Of a DNA stretch of 64,000 nt, positions 35,653 to 47,120 are shown one piece after another. The stretch is from Pseudomonadota bacterium (GTDB taxonomy: Bacteria; Pseudomonadota; Gammaproteobacteria; Steroidobacterales; Steroidobacteraceae). Under the pieces are notes generated by a model that was given only the letters and a program-made list of their open reading frames with translations, ran no database searches and was not told where the DNA came from. Every line of letters starts with the position of its first letter. Positions within the stretch are counted from its first letter, which is position 1. The position numbers and the translations under genes are program-made. The stretch is taken from positions 11,799-75,798 of the forward strand of contig JAKBCE010000017.1 of assembly GCA_021808195.1 (NCBI GenBank), given 5' to 3'.

Positions 35653-36645
35653 ATGAGTGATTGCGATCACGTGGTCGAGCCCACCTTCATCGCACGCTGG
35701 AAGCGTCTGTTGGCACCTCGCTACTGGGGAGTCTGGATCCTCCTCGGGATGCTCCGCCTGCTGGTATTACTGCCGTATCGAATACAGCTCGCCTGGGGAC
35801 GTGCCCTGGGCTCATTGCTGAGGCATCTGCCCGTGCGTTATGTGCGGATCGCCCAAACGAACATCGACATGTGTCTTGCCGAACTATCGCCCAGCGAGCG
35901 CAAACAAGTCCTCGATCGGCATTTTCAGAGTCTCGGCATTTCCGCGCTCGAGATCGCCCTGGCCTGGTGGGGGGATGGTCAGCGGATCCGCAAACTGGCG
36001 CACATCGAAGGCTGCGAGCATGTCAAAGCGGCCCTTGCGCAGGGGCGCGGGGCGATCTTGCTGACGGCGCACTTCACACCCCTCGAGATAGGTGGCCGCA
36101 TCCTCTCTGAAGCCTTCCCCATCAACGTGCTGTACCGCCCGGCCAAGAACGAAGTGCTCGCACATCTGCAGTGCCGGCTGCGCAGTCGCAATGGGGCGCG
36201 TTCCATCCGTTGCGATGACATTCGGCCCATGGTCGCGGCGCTGCGAAACAATGAATGCGTATGGTTTGCACCCGATCAATGCTACCGAAAAAAGGGGGCG
36301 GAGATGGTGCCGCTCTTTGGTGTACCCGCCGCCACGAACACCGCGACTTCGCGTATTGCGCGCATGACGGGCGCGGCGGTCCTGCCGTATTTTGTCGAGC
36401 GCCTGCCCGGCAGCCGCGGCTATCGGATCGTCATCCACCCGCCCCTGCAGAATTTCCCCAGCGATTCACCCGCTGCCGATGCCGCGCAGTTTCATCGGTT
36501 GATCGAAGCGCAAGTTCAGGCGGTTCCCGAGCAGTATCTGTGGATACATCGGCGCTTCAAGGGCATGAGCCCCGATTACCCCGACTACTACAAGAAATCA
36601 CTCAAGTGCGCCACGGCCACGCCGAATGCCAGCGCCATTTCATGA
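35653..36645 (+). CDS. LpxL/HtrB-family lipid A acyltransferase
   Basis: The 330-residue inner-membrane enzyme transfers an acyl chain to lipid A precursors. It has one N-terminal membrane span (VWILLGMLRLLVLLPYRIQ) and the catalytic motif TAHFTPLEIGGR (His-x4-Glu), plus RPAKNEV, WFAPDQCYRKKG and the C-terminal YLWIHRRFKG, all typical of LpxL/LpxM. The usual waaM-type activities are secondary acylations using acyl-ACP. It stands alone, with a long non-coding stretch upstream. Confidence 0.9.
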   Translation: MSDCDHVVEPTFIARWKRLLAPRYWGVWILLGMLRLLVLLPYRIQLAWGRALGSLLRHLPVRYVRIAQTNIDMCLAELSPSERKQVLDRHFQSLGISALEIALAWWGDGQRIRKLAHIEGCEHVKAALAQGRGAILLTAHFTPLEIGGRILSEAFPINVLYRPAKNEVLAHLQCRLRSRNGARSIRCDDIRPMVAALRNNECVWFAPDQCYRKKGAEMVPLFGVPAATNTATSRIARMTGAAVLPYFVERLPGSRGYRIVIHPPLQNFPSDSPAADAAQFHRLIEAQVQAVPEQYLWIHRRFKGMSPDYPDYYKKSLKCATATPNASAIS

Positions 36646-36771
36646 TGCGGCGACATGCCCGAGGGAGCATCCGCTCCCTGCGCAGCCGTCACGAGGGTAC
36701 GCAGCGCCAGAACCGGGAGTGTCTTAGGGTCTGTCCGCCTGTGTCGCTGCGGGCACAGGCGAATGGTCCGT

Positions 36772-39372
36772 TCAACATTGCATGCCACGCTTCCTGACCG
36801 ACAGCCCCACCAGGGCGAGGCCGAGCAGCATCAGCGCCAACGTCCCGGGCTCCGGCACGCTGCCCGTGCCGCCCACTGTCCCCGCGAAAGGATCCAGCGC
36901 ACCTCCGCCACCGAGCTGGTAAGTGCCCCCGAGCAGGTAGGCATTGCGCGGGTCGTTGACGTTGTAATAGAGCGTCACTCCTGAGGAGGCGAGAAGATCA
37001 CTCAGCTGGCTGCTGCCGCCTTGAAGATCGAGGTAATCGACGTACAGCGCGTTGCCCGACCCGGCGCTCAGGTCCAGACGATTTCCGGCTGATAGCGACA
37101 GCGTTCCCCAGGCGAAGTTATTCGCAAATCCGGAATCGGCGAGACCCGCCAGCGCGGCATCGTGAGCGGTACCCGAGGATCCGGAAAACTCCAGAGTCGA
37201 TAGGGCTGTATTCCAGAGTGAATATTGCGTACTGTCATTGACAAAGTTGTTCAACACGTCGAATACATCGGTCGCACCGCCTTGCAGATATCCGCTCGAA
37301 CCGATGTTCAGACTGGAAAACACCTGAGTCGATGGGTCGCTGAGATAAGCGCCGTTGTTCGTGAATGTGCCGCTCCAAGTCACGTTGGCGTTCGTCACGC
37401 GCACCGCTGCGCCGCTGTCGACCGTGACGTTGCCGCCGAGCCGCGCACCGTTGCCGAGATCCAGCTCACCGCCGCTCACCGTCGTACCATCGGCCAGCGT
37501 CCCAGTGCCATCGAACACCAGCTTTCCTGCCGAGACCGTCATGCTCTGGGCAAACGCGCCGCCGTCACCGGACACCGTCCAGGTGCTCGATCCGCTCTTG
37601 TCAAAATGACTGAACCCTTGGTATTGCCCGCCGACCGACAGACCGCTGAGTGAGAACCCATTGCCCGCTGCGGCATTACGATTGCCCCCCAAGGCGAGCG
37701 TGTTGTCCCCCTGGCTCACGACCGCACCGTCGATCTGCGAACCCGCCTCGAGCGTGAGAGTGTTTCCGTTGCCTTGCAAGCGCACGGCATCGGCGCTCGG
37801 CCCGGTGCCGCCATCGGCTCGTCCGCCGGCGATCATGCCGCTGTTGATGATGCTCGCCCCACCGTGGGCCAGAACACCGGCCCCGCCTGCACCTCCGGCG
37901 CCGAACGCACCGCCCGATCCACTTGCACCATCGACCCCATCCGCGCCGTCCTCGGCCGCGATGACGGTATTGGCCGGGCAAGTGACCAGCGTAGGATCGC
38001 AGCCGTAGTAGGCGGTACCGCCGTCGGTGCCACCGCCGCCGCCCCCCCCGCTGCCACCGTCACCGCCCGTTCCACCGGCGCCCTGATTGCCGCCATTGCC
38101 ACCGGTAATGGATCCGCTGTTCACCAGCGTCGCATTTTGCAGGGAAACACCCGATCCGCCATCTCCGCCATCCCCCCCATTGCCACCGTTGCCCCCCGTT
38201 GCGCCGATTCCCCCCGCGCCGCCGTTGGCTGGAGTGCTTTGCACCTGTACCACCGACAACAAATGCGGATTACCGGGAGAACCGTAGGGGATGAACAGGT
38301 GCGTTGGCGGACTGACGCCGGCGAGGCCCCGACCGCCCGCGCCACCGTCACCGCCGGACCCGCCATTGCCACCGCTGCCACCGTCACCGCCATCACCGCC
38401 AACGATCGTGCCCCCGTTGATCAGCATCCCACCGCTTAACGATGCGCCACTTCCCCCGAGCCCGCCGTTCGATCCGTTTCCTCCCACCCCGGCAATCCCA
38501 CCGGGGCCGCCCTGCGCACCGGCATATGCCGATGGATAAGGATTCGAATACGCACTCGTCGCATCGGCCGCGCTGACGGAGACACTGAAGCCGCCCTTGC
38601 CGCCATCGCCGCCGTTGCCTCCGCCGCCACCTGAGCCGCCGTTCCCGCCGCTGAGCGATCCCTCGTTCGACACCGTGCCCGCGGTGCCGAGCACGCCATC
38701 CCCGCCCGCTCCGCCGGCACTCCCCGCAGCGCCGGTCCCACCGGCGCCACCCAGATTTCCAGGAAAGCCCGCATCCCCACCGACTCCGCCTGCCCCGCCG
38801 CTGCCGCCGTCGCCACCGGCGCCGCCCTGACCCCCGCTGGCCTGCCCGGAAATCGACGCCCCGCCGCCCGCAATGACGAGCCCAGCGCCCGCGTTGGCGC
38901 CGCCGGCGGCAAGGCCTCCGCTGCCACCCGGTCCACCGAGACCCCCAGCGCTGAAGTCGATCGGCGCGCCATATGCGTTGAACAGGTTCCCCTCGCCACC
39001 GGCGCCGCCCTGACCGCCATCACCACCGCCTCCACCCTGCCCGCCATTGCCGCCGGCGAGATTAACCAGCGAAGCCGAGCCACTCGACAGGGCATACCCG
39101 AATCCGCCGTACGTCCCCGGCAAACCGTTATCCCCAGTCACCCCCCCGGCACCCGGTCCGCCGGGCGCCGTCCCGTCCACCCCGTCAGTCCCGACAGCAC
39201 CCTGAGTTCCATTGGTCCCATTCGGTCCGGACCCTGACGTTCCACCGGCCCAGGCCTGCGGCATCATCAGACACAGGGCCGCGACTGCCGCCCAGAGCGC
39301 GCCGGCGGGCGGGCGCAACGCCGGGCGACAGCGCCGCAGATGCACAGACTTCCGATGGAATTTCAGCTTCAT
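36772..39372 (-). CDS. PEP-CTERM surface protein with a long glycine-rich repeat domain
   Basis: The 866-residue protein has an N-terminal signal (hydrophobic AVAALCLMMPQAWA), about 500 residues of Gly-rich GGxGG-type repeats interrupted by short non-repeat segments, and an autotransporter-like beta-helix section with SGG, NGG and TVSGG motifs. It ends in VPEPGTLALMLLGLALVGLSVRKR, a PEP-CTERM sorting signal for exosortase. No exosortase gene is in the window. It is presumably exported and linked to the exopolysaccharide/biofilm matrix. The start is the Met at 39372; an upstream Met adds 20 residues with no signal character. The repeat pattern recalls mycobacterial PGRS proteins but with a different C terminus. 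Confidence 0.85.
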   Translation of the reverse strand: MKLKFHRKSVHLRRCRPALRPPAGALWAAVAALCLMMPQAWAGGTSGSGPNGTNGTQGAVGTDGVDGTAPGGPGAGGVTGDNGLPGTYGGFGYALSSGSASLVNLAGGNGGQGGGGGDGGQGGAGGEGNLFNAYGAPIDFSAGGLGGPGGSGGLAAGGANAGAGLVIAGGGASISGQASGGQGGAGGDGGSGGAGGVGGDAGFPGNLGGAGGTGAAGSAGGAGGDGVLGTAGTVSNEGSLSGGNGGSGGGGGNGGDGGKGGFSVSVSAADATSAYSNPYPSAYAGAQGGPGGIAGVGGNGSNGGLGGSGASLSGGMLINGGTIVGGDGGDGGSGGNGGSGGDGGAGGRGLAGVSPPTHLFIPYGSPGNPHLLSVVQVQSTPANGGAGGIGATGGNGGNGGDGGDGGSGVSLQNATLVNSGSITGGNGGNQGAGGTGGDGGSGGGGGGGTDGGTAYYGCDPTLVTCPANTVIAAEDGADGVDGASGSGGAFGAGGAGGAGVLAHGGASIINSGMIAGGRADGGTGPSADAVRLQGNGNTLTLEAGSQIDGAVVSQGDNTLALGGNRNAAAGNGFSLSGLSVGGQYQGFSHFDKSGSSTWTVSGDGGAFAQSMTVSAGKLVFDGTGTLADGTTVSGGELDLGNGARLGGNVTVDSGAAVRVTNANVTWSGTFTNNGAYLSDPSTQVFSSLNIGSSGYLQGGATDVFDVLNNFVNDSTQYSLWNTALSTLEFSGSSGTAHDAALAGLADSGFANNFAWGTLSLSAGNRLDLSAGSGNALYVDYLDLQGGSSQLSDLLASSGVTLYYNVNDPRNAYLLGGTYQLGGGGALDPFAGTVGGTGSVPEPGTLALMLLGLALVGLSVRKRGMQC

Positions 39373-40183
39373 TGTGGAAACCCCGGTGTGTTTCAAAGAC
39401 AAGCTCACAGTCCTGCGGCCGAACCGCCGCACATGCCGCGAGCGGTGCCGTCTTCACTCGAGCAATTCACGTTCCAGACCGGCCTTGGGTCTCATCATTC
39501 AAGGGCTTCACCGCCAGAACGCGTCGTTTTTCCTTAAGTTCTTGTTTCGATCTGTCAGAGATACCGACGCGCCGATTTCCTCCCCAAGGATGCTTGCTCG
39601 TCCGATCCTCTTCGTCGTCTCGAGCAGAGCGGCAACTGCGATCCGAGCCGCATCCCTTGATTCGTCGGCCTTAAGTTCCGGCCGACCCGCGGTGCCGAAC
39701 GCCAATCCGATCGCCCGGTCTGCGCACACTCGGCGCTCATTTCTCTGTGATGCAGCGACCCGAAACATCACGCCGGTTCCGCCCGAGCCCGGTAGCACTC
39801 TGCAATCCCAGCCGGTACGCCGAGGCAGTGGGAGGGTTGACTCGCTCATTCGCCGAACGCTCTATGGCGGCGCACCTGTCCTCGGCGCGGCCAACGCCGG
39901 CATCATGGTGTGCCGACGGGCACGCGCGGCAGAGCTGAGACGCTCTTGATTGATTGGCGCTGCACTGTGCCCCGAGAGACCGTAGAGCGCCGGGTGAGAG
40001 GTTGCATCGAGGAACGACCCGTCGATGGCGGATGTGCCCGGCGGAGATGCGCTATGCCGCAGGCCTGCCGACACCAACGCATCGAACTCGAGCCCACTTC
40101 GCGCAACCGCCGGCACCCTGGCCTCCCCTGCGATCAGCGCGTCCCTTCGGATATTGCTCGCAGATCCGATCCCCGAGATCGCC
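39373..40183. other. Intergenic stretch, no gene supported
   Basis: About 810 bases between the PEP-CTERM gene and the secreted hypothetical. Several short frames occur but none has a domain, a signal peptide or a good ribosome binding site. The left end should hold the promoter of the PEP-CTERM gene. Confidence 0.4.
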
Positions 40184-40741
40184 TCAGGGAAGCTGCGGCA
40201 GTGCCTTCGGCCGCGGACCGCCCGGTCCGAGCGGTGGCCATCGCTTGCTGAAGGAGTTAACGATGTTGCCCGCCAGAAGCCGCAGCATCCGAGGATCGAG
40301 ATGATCCAGGTTCATGACGTTCAGATACGTCAGAACACCCTCAGCGTGAAGCAGCATCATGGCCAATTGGGTCGTTTTGCCGGGCCGAAATGCCGGCGGG
40401 TTGCCCTGCATCAGGTGCCCCACCGCGGCAAGTATTGGCTCGAAATAGGCGTGCGCAACCCCAATACTCCAGCCATTCGGATCCTTCCGGTTGTTAACCG
40501 TTTGTGCCGCGTACACAAAAATTCTCATCATCGGCCAGGGACTGCCATGCAGCAGGTAGCCATCTTTCTTCAACGCTCCGGTCAGGGCCAATGACAGATC
40601 ATGCGCCATCGGGGCATTACTGCAAATCACGGTGACTTGCACGGAAAATGGCAATGCCGGTGAGGGTGCGGGTGCTCCGCTAGCGTTCATCAGCGTGCAC
40701 GCCAGCAGAGCCCCCGCAGCGAACCTGATTCTTGTTCTCAA
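40184..40741 (-). CDS. Secreted protein of unknown function
   Basis: From a TTG at 40741 with GGAGC upstream, the 185-residue product starts LRTRIRFAAGALLACTLMNA and ends its signal near ASGAPA, so it is likely periplasmic. The mature part contains a short Cys-containing strand (QVTVICSNAP), MRIFVYAAQTVNN and a Leu/His-rich C terminus. An earlier ATG at 40864 would place 41 basic residues before the signal. I do not recognise the family; the composition suggests a compact alpha/beta domain. No operon partner is evident. Confidence 0.6.
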   Translation of the reverse strand: MRTRIRFAAGALLACTLMNASGAPAPSPALPFSVQVTVICSNAPMAHDLSLALTGALKKDGYLLHGSPWPMMRIFVYAAQTVNNRKDPNGWSIGVAHAYFEPILAAVGHLMQGNPPAFRPGKTTQLAMMLLHAEGVLTYLNVMNLDHLDPRMLRLLAGNIVNSFSKRWPPLGPGGPRPKALPQLP

Positions 40742-41039
40742 AACAGTCGCTCCGTTGTTCTTTGCCCGCAAATCACACCGACTCTTTTCACCATTCGCCG
40801 CTGCGCAGCGAGCGCGAACTCGAGCGGCCACATTTAGCCAGTTCCTCGACCGCTCGAAAGGCAAACGCCCGCCGGCTCACCACACCACAAATTCCCGAAT
40901 CGCGACACTCTGGCCGATCACCACCGCTCGGCGGAGGCGAGATTCTGCATCGCCCCGCTTATTCCCACTGCGATACGCAGCCTCATGCGTCCACCCTCAC
41001 TCCCAGATGGGAACACGGTGACAGTGAGGAAATCCCGGC

Positions 41040-41483
41040 TTACAGATCCGCAGTATCCCCCGGCTGGCGTGCGCGATGCTGCGTGCCCAGGCCCGCCGTG
41101 ATGAACACTGCCGTTGCCGCGCCTTGCACATCCGCGGTGTGCCAAGTGCCTGGGGGGTTGATCGCATATTCTCCTGGACCTAAGCAGATCCGGCCGCGCG
41201 TGCCGTCCAGGTGCGCCTGATGCAATGTGATATGGCCCGCGACACACAAGACCACCTCGCTGCCTGCGGGGTGCATTTCCCACATGTCCCAGGGCCGATC
41301 GAAACTGAACTGACTGACCAACCACCCATTACGACCATCCGCGTGATGGCGTTGAACGTAGGATTCGTACCACGCCAGGGAACCGGTGAATTCCGGCTGG
41401 ACAACCGCGCTCGCCCCGAGACCCAAATGGATGGGGCGTTCATCGATTCGGTAACTGCTCATTGGTGCGCTCATCTGGCCCAA
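41040..41483 (-). CDS. Cupin-domain protein
   Basis: This 147-residue single-domain cupin has the two conserved barrel motifs: WEMHPAGSEVVLCVAGHITLHQ (motif 1, metal-ligand His and Glu) and GPGEYAINPPGTWHTADV (motif 2, His). Such proteins are metal-dependent enzymes or small-molecule binders. The substrate is unknown. It starts with MGQMSAPM; another Met five residues on is possible. It lies divergent from the MFS transporter gene with no clear operon partner. Confidence 0.8.
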   Translation of the reverse strand: MGQMSAPMSSYRIDERPIHLGLGASAVVQPEFTGSLAWYESYVQRHHADGRNGWLVSQFSFDRPWDMWEMHPAGSEVVLCVAGHITLHQAHLDGTRGRICLGPGEYAINPPGTWHTADVQGAATAVFITAGLGTQHRARQPGDTADL

Positions 41484-41926
41484 TGAAATTGATCACGCCG
41501 CAGTGTGCAGTCTGCGCCGGACAGGTGCGAAAGACAACCGATGAACCGCCGGGGATTCCCCCGGTGATGAAGCACCCTGGCGCATTGGCATCGATACCGA
41601 TGCGCTCGAGTGGCTGTTCCCGGAACCACCACGACATGCGTGAGCGGATCCTCTTTTCCTACGCCCTCCCTGGCAGAGAACGGCTGGGTCGAATCCGTTA
41701 CAGCCTGTTGAACGCTTCCACTGTGTTGATGCTGCCAGGCCCCGCATCCATGTCATTCCCGTACGTCGTGCTCCACAGTTGCGACCGGCCATGCGAGCGG
41801 GGCAGCGAGGTGCAGGCATAGATCCTCGAGTTCACGGCTCTTGAGCGTCGCCGGGGAACACACCTGCGCTTGAAATGACACCGAAACGTGGGAGACACTT
41901 CAGTGTATGGATCTCGCCGCATTGAT
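41484..41926. other. Gap between cupin and MFS genes
   Basis: About 440 bases. A short minus-strand frame (41440-41637, with FITGGIPGGSSVVFRTC) might be a remnant of a lost gene, but no family is recognisable. An in-frame GTG at 41888 could be an alternative start of the MFS gene. Confidence 0.35.
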
Positions 41927-43207
41927 ATGAACACATCAGAACGTATTCCCCCGGCGTGGATTCTTGCCCTCCCCGGGCTCACCTTCGGCCTGACTGTCGG
42001 GTTCGTCATCGTCACACTGCCGCAGTTGCTCGCGGCGCAGGGCGTCTCCGGTGGCCGCATCCCCTTCGCTATCGCGATCATCAGCTCGCCGAGCTTCTTC
42101 AGCTTCCTGATTGCCCCATTGCTTGACGTGCGATTCCGCCGCCGCACCTATGCAACCGTATTCGGCGCGATGTCCGCCGCTGCTACGGCATGGGTCGTGC
42201 TAGACCATGGCTCTGCGATATCCGTTGGCGCCGTCATGTTCGTCGGCTTTCTCTGCTTGATGCTGTTCGCCGCGTCGCACGCCGGCTGGGTCGGCAGCCT
42301 CATCGAGCCCGCCCAGGCCCGCCAGCTCGGTGCGTGGGCCACCGCATACAGCATCGCTGGCGGCGGCGCCGGAACACTTCTGTCCGGCTTCGCGACCCAG
42401 GACCTCTCCCCGGCCGTCGCCGCCGGTTTCCTGCTCCTGCTGCTGCTGGCTCCATTGCTGGTGTTCCCACTGATCCCAGCCCCGCCGCCGAGCGCCGCAT
42501 TGGCCAGGGAAAGCTTCCGCCGCTTCCTGCGCGAGGTGACCTCTCTGTTCACGCGCAGGGAAGTCCTCGTGGCCCTCGCACTGTTCACGCTACCCTGTGG
42601 CTCGTTCGCGTTAACGAATGTGCTCGGCGGCTGGGGCAATGATTTTCACGCGGCCCCGGCTCTGGTCAGTCTCCTCGGCGGCACGGGTGCCATACTCGCG
42701 GGTATCAGCGGCTGCTCACTGATGCCGCTTCTTGCCAGGAAGTTGCCGCTACGCCCGCTCTATCTGTCCATAGGGTTCGTCGGCGCCGCGTTCACTCTCA
42801 GCCTGCTCGGACTGCCACAGGTGCCTTCGACCTATGGCTTGGCGTTCATCGGCGAGAACATCTTCCAATCAGCGGCTATCGCAGCCGCTTCCGCCATCAT
42901 CTTTGAGATTATCGGGCCCGGTAATCCGCTCGCTGCCACGATCTACGCACTGCTCGGGGCTGCAGGGAATTTGCCAATTTCCTATATGACCCTCATCGAC
43001 GGGGGCGGTTATCACTGGCATGGCGTCCGTGGCGCCTTTGTCACCGATGCCGCGGTGAGCGGGACCGCCTGCTTCATGCTCGCCTTCGCCCTGCGGCGAA
43101 GGCTTTTCGCCGGCGCCGTTTCGCCTCCGCTCACCGTAACGTCCTCGGACGAAGCCACAGCACCTTGCATCAGCATCACTGAACGGGGTTCCGATCGAGA
43201 TCATTGA
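41927..43207 (+). CDS. MFS transporter (AmpG-like)
   Basis: The 426-residue protein has twelve predicted membrane helices and the MFS fold. The segment FFSFLIAPLLDVRFRRRTYATVFG after helix 2 corresponds to the conserved loop of the family, and the layout is like AmpG/PAT-type permeases. It is predicted to be in the inner membrane; the substrate is not evident. It lies upstream of a TonB-dependent receptor gene (with a broken merA between), which may hint at siderophore or peptide uptake. Start is the ATG at 41927; a GTG at 41888 would add 13 residues. Confidence 0.8.
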   Translation: MNTSERIPPAWILALPGLTFGLTVGFVIVTLPQLLAAQGVSGGRIPFAIAIISSPSFFSFLIAPLLDVRFRRRTYATVFGAMSAAATAWVVLDHGSAISVGAVMFVGFLCLMLFAASHAGWVGSLIEPAQARQLGAWATAYSIAGGGAGTLLSGFATQDLSPAVAAGFLLLLLLAPLLVFPLIPAPPPSAALARESFRRFLREVTSLFTRREVLVALALFTLPCGSFALTNVLGGWGNDFHAAPALVSLLGGTGAILAGISGCSLMPLLARKLPLRPLYLSIGFVGAAFTLSLLGLPQVPSTYGLAFIGENIFQSAAIAAASAIIFEIIGPGNPLAATIYALLGAAGNLPISYMTLIDGGGYHWHGVRGAFVTDAAVSGTACFMLAFALRRRLFAGAVSPPLTVTSSDEATAPCISITERGSDRDH

Positions 43208-43412
43208 CGCCCCTCGCACAGGATCTGACCTCGACCGCGAATTGCGGACGCCCGGTGACGGCGCATTAGGACTTCAGCGAATCAACGACGACGATCGTGC
43301 ACACTAGTAAAATGTGTTTCGCTTTGCATACTTGGGCTGACAGCCTATAGGCGACGATCCCCTGCGCACGCGGCAGCCGTGAGGTAATGTAGAGGCTCAC
43401 CGATATTTACAG

Positions 43413-44519
<1,107 letters not shown>

Positions 44520-44792
44520 CGACCGTCCCTGTAAGGCCCCGCCGAAGGGGAGCGGGCCCGCATCGCTTGTCGGCGACGCCGTTCCGGCCCGTACGCGCGG
44601 CATCTGGATACCCCGTCCCCTGCCGCAAGGGACCGAAGATGGCGCCGCCGCCAATCTTTTTTTGAGAAGATCAGCAGCCGAAAGTCGGGCAGAGTGCACC
44701 CCTTGTCTGAGATCCCACCGAATCCAGGAGCGCCCCCCACTCCGTCGCCGCCGAGCCGTCGTGCCGATTCCGAGCGCTTTCTCTCAACCCCG

Positions 44793-47120
44793 ATGCACAC
44801 TCGGTCGCCCTTAGTCACCGCGTTGACGCTCGCTGCGCTCACGTTGGCTCCTTGGGTGGTGGCCGAGGTGGCAAGCGCATCGACGAACCCCGAGGCGTTG
44901 CGCACCGTCATCGTCACCGCGCAAGAGCAGCGGGAACCGCTCGCCAAAGTCCCAGAGAGCATCACCGTGTTCTCGGCCCGTACGCTGCGTGCACTCGACA
45001 TCCGTTCCTTCGACGGCTACGCGACCAAGACGCCGAACCTCTCGTTCGTTTACGGAGCGGGGTCGACTGGCGTCTCGAACGCCCGGACCGTCGCCATTCG
45101 GGGCATCACAGGGCAGAATCTCTTCGGTACATCCGGTGCGACGGGCTTTTACATCGATAACACGCCGCTTCCGGAATCGATCGATCCGCGCATCGTCGAC
45201 GTGAAGCGCATCGAAGTGCTCAAGGGACCGCAGGGGACACTCTTTGGTGAGAGCTCCCTCGGCGGTACCGTGCGCATCATCACCCAGGAGCCGAATCTCA
45301 GGCGCGACGAACTCGGCTACACGGCGGAGATCGGCCTCACGTCCGGAGGTGGCAGCGCCGATGGGGGCGCGAGTCTCATCGAGAACATCGCGCTCGTTCC
45401 GGGCCGACTCGCAACCCGTATCGTGCTCTTTGGCAGCCATGATGCCGGATACCTGACCCGCACGTTTCCTGCGCCGTCGAGCCCGGCAGCCAGCAACCCC
45501 TTTCTACCGGCGCTGCGCACGAGCATTGGCGATCAGGGCGCCAAGACCACCTACGGCGGATCCATTACGACCCGCTTGCACATCACCTCGGCACTCGGGG
45601 TGCGCCTGCGCGTCATGGCGCAGGACACACACGACAAGGGATTTCCGGCGACCTTCGCGCCGCTACCGGCCTTCAAGCCTGTCTACACGCTCAATCGCGC
45701 CTTCAATGTCCAGCCCGGCGCTACCGATGCCTGGGTGCTCCCCTCGCTCGAGATTCACTATCGGCACGGCAAGGTGCGGATCGTCTCCGCCACCAGCTAC
45801 TTTTACCACCATAACCGCGATATCGAGGACTCGACCTACGGCACCCAGCAGATTTTGCAGAGCTACTACGGCGTCACGACGCTTCCCATCCAGCCGTTTC
45901 TCTGGGATCAGGAGAATGACCAGAATCAGTTCACGGAGGAGCTTCGAGTGTCTTTCAAGGGATTTCTCGGCGTGAGCGGCACCCTCGGGGCCTTCTATGC
46001 GCGCAGCCGCTCGGTGCTGTCGGTTCCGCCAGAATATGCGCGGGGACTGGTGGCCGCCACCATCCATAATTCCGTGGTGAGCCCACATCCCTGGCCGAAC
46101 GACCTGCTGTGGATCGATTACAACCCGGCGATGCAACGGGATACAGCGCTTTTCGGCCAGATCTACGTGCCGCTGGCGCGCAAGATCACGTTGACACTGG
46201 GGGCACGACAGTACTGGCTGCATCAGACCTCGGACTTCACGGCCAACGGTTTCAACAATTTTGGCCCCACGCCGAGCGATCCACAATCGAGTCGCCAGTC
46301 GGGCATCAATCCAAAGGCCGCGCTCTCCTATCAGATCACTCCCCGCACGCTGCTCTACGCTTCCGCCTCCGAGGGCTTTCGGGCCGGCGCGGCCCAGACG
46401 TATCTGCCGTTCTGTGCAATGTCGAATCTGCCCATCAATGACATCACCCATCTGAAATCCGACACGCTCTGGAGCTACGAAGTCGGCGCCAAGGCGCAGG
46501 TTCCGGACACGGACCTACTGCTCTCAGCGGCCGCCTTTCACATCGATTGGCGCAATCTGCAGCAGCAGGTCGCCCTGCCCTGCGAGGCCATCTTCAACAT
46601 CAACGGCCGGCGTGCGCAGATCAGTGGTGGGGAGATCGAACTCGACGGTCACCTCATTCCATCGCTAGCACTGCGAGCCGGGGTGGGATACGAGAAGACC
46701 GACATCACCGAACCGGGCGCACTGGCAATTGTCGGGGTCACGCCCGGCTCGCGCGTCCTCGGAACGCCCGCCTGGACGGCCAACCTCGCCGGCGTTTACA
46801 CCCGCCCGCTCTCTGCCACACTGGAGGGATTCATCGAGGCGGATGGGAGTTACACCGGAGAGAGCCGCGCTCTGCTCAATGGCGGCAACGGCTTGTTCGC
46901 CACACGCAACTCCTATGTGCTGATCAATCTCCGCCTCGGCGTGCGCCACGGCAGAACATCGCTCTCCATCAACGTGCGCAATGCGACCAATGCAAAGCCC
47001 AATCTCGGCGACATCGGCTACATCGGCTACGCGCAGTACACCGCCAGTAGAACGATCATTCCACAGGTCGCGACGCTGCGTCCGCTGACAGTTCTACTTC
47101 AATATCGCCATGACTTCTGA
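44793..47120 (+). CDS. TonB-dependent outer-membrane receptor
   Basis: The 775-residue protein has a signal peptide (start at 44793, MHTRSPLVTALTLAALTLAPWVVAE), a plug domain with TVIVTAQEQREPLAKVPESI, PNLSFVYGAGSTG, FYIDNTPL, RIEVLKGPQGTLFGESSLGG, and a 22-strand barrel ending LLQYRHDF. It imports a large substrate such as a siderophore, vitamin B12-like compound or carbohydrate; no known receptor is matched. An upstream in-frame Met at 44694 would add 33 Pro/Ser-rich residues. It follows the merA/NPC scar. Confidence 0.9.
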   Translation: MHTRSPLVTALTLAALTLAPWVVAEVASASTNPEALRTVIVTAQEQREPLAKVPESITVFSARTLRALDIRSFDGYATKTPNLSFVYGAGSTGVSNARTVAIRGITGQNLFGTSGATGFYIDNTPLPESIDPRIVDVKRIEVLKGPQGTLFGESSLGGTVRIITQEPNLRRDELGYTAEIGLTSGGGSADGGASLIENIALVPGRLATRIVLFGSHDAGYLTRTFPAPSSPAASNPFLPALRTSIGDQGAKTTYGGSITTRLHITSALGVRLRVMAQDTHDKGFPATFAPLPAFKPVYTLNRAFNVQPGATDAWVLPSLEIHYRHGKVRIVSATSYFYHHNRDIEDSTYGTQQILQSYYGVTTLPIQPFLWDQENDQNQFTEELRVSFKGFLGVSGTLGAFYARSRSVLSVPPEYARGLVAATIHNSVVSPHPWPNDLLWIDYNPAMQRDTALFGQIYVPLARKITLTLGARQYWLHQTSDFTANGFNNFGPTPSDPQSSRQSGINPKAALSYQITPRTLLYASASEGFRAGAAQTYLPFCAMSNLPINDITHLKSDTLWSYEVGAKAQVPDTDLLLSAAAFHIDWRNLQQQVALPCEAIFNINGRRAQISGGEIELDGHLIPSLALRAGVGYEKTDITEPGALAIVGVTPGSRVLGTPAWTANLAGVYTRPLSATLEGFIEADGSYTGESRALLNGGNGLFATRNSYVLINLRLGVRHGRTSLSINVRNATNAKPNLGDIGYIGYAQYTASRTIIPQVATLRPLTVLLQYRHDF

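Noticed and set aside
36772..39372. CRISPR-like or other repeat array suggested by the dense GGC/CCG periodicity
   Set aside because: The periodicity is explained by Gly codons in one open frame with signal and PEP-CTERM ends; there are no spacers.
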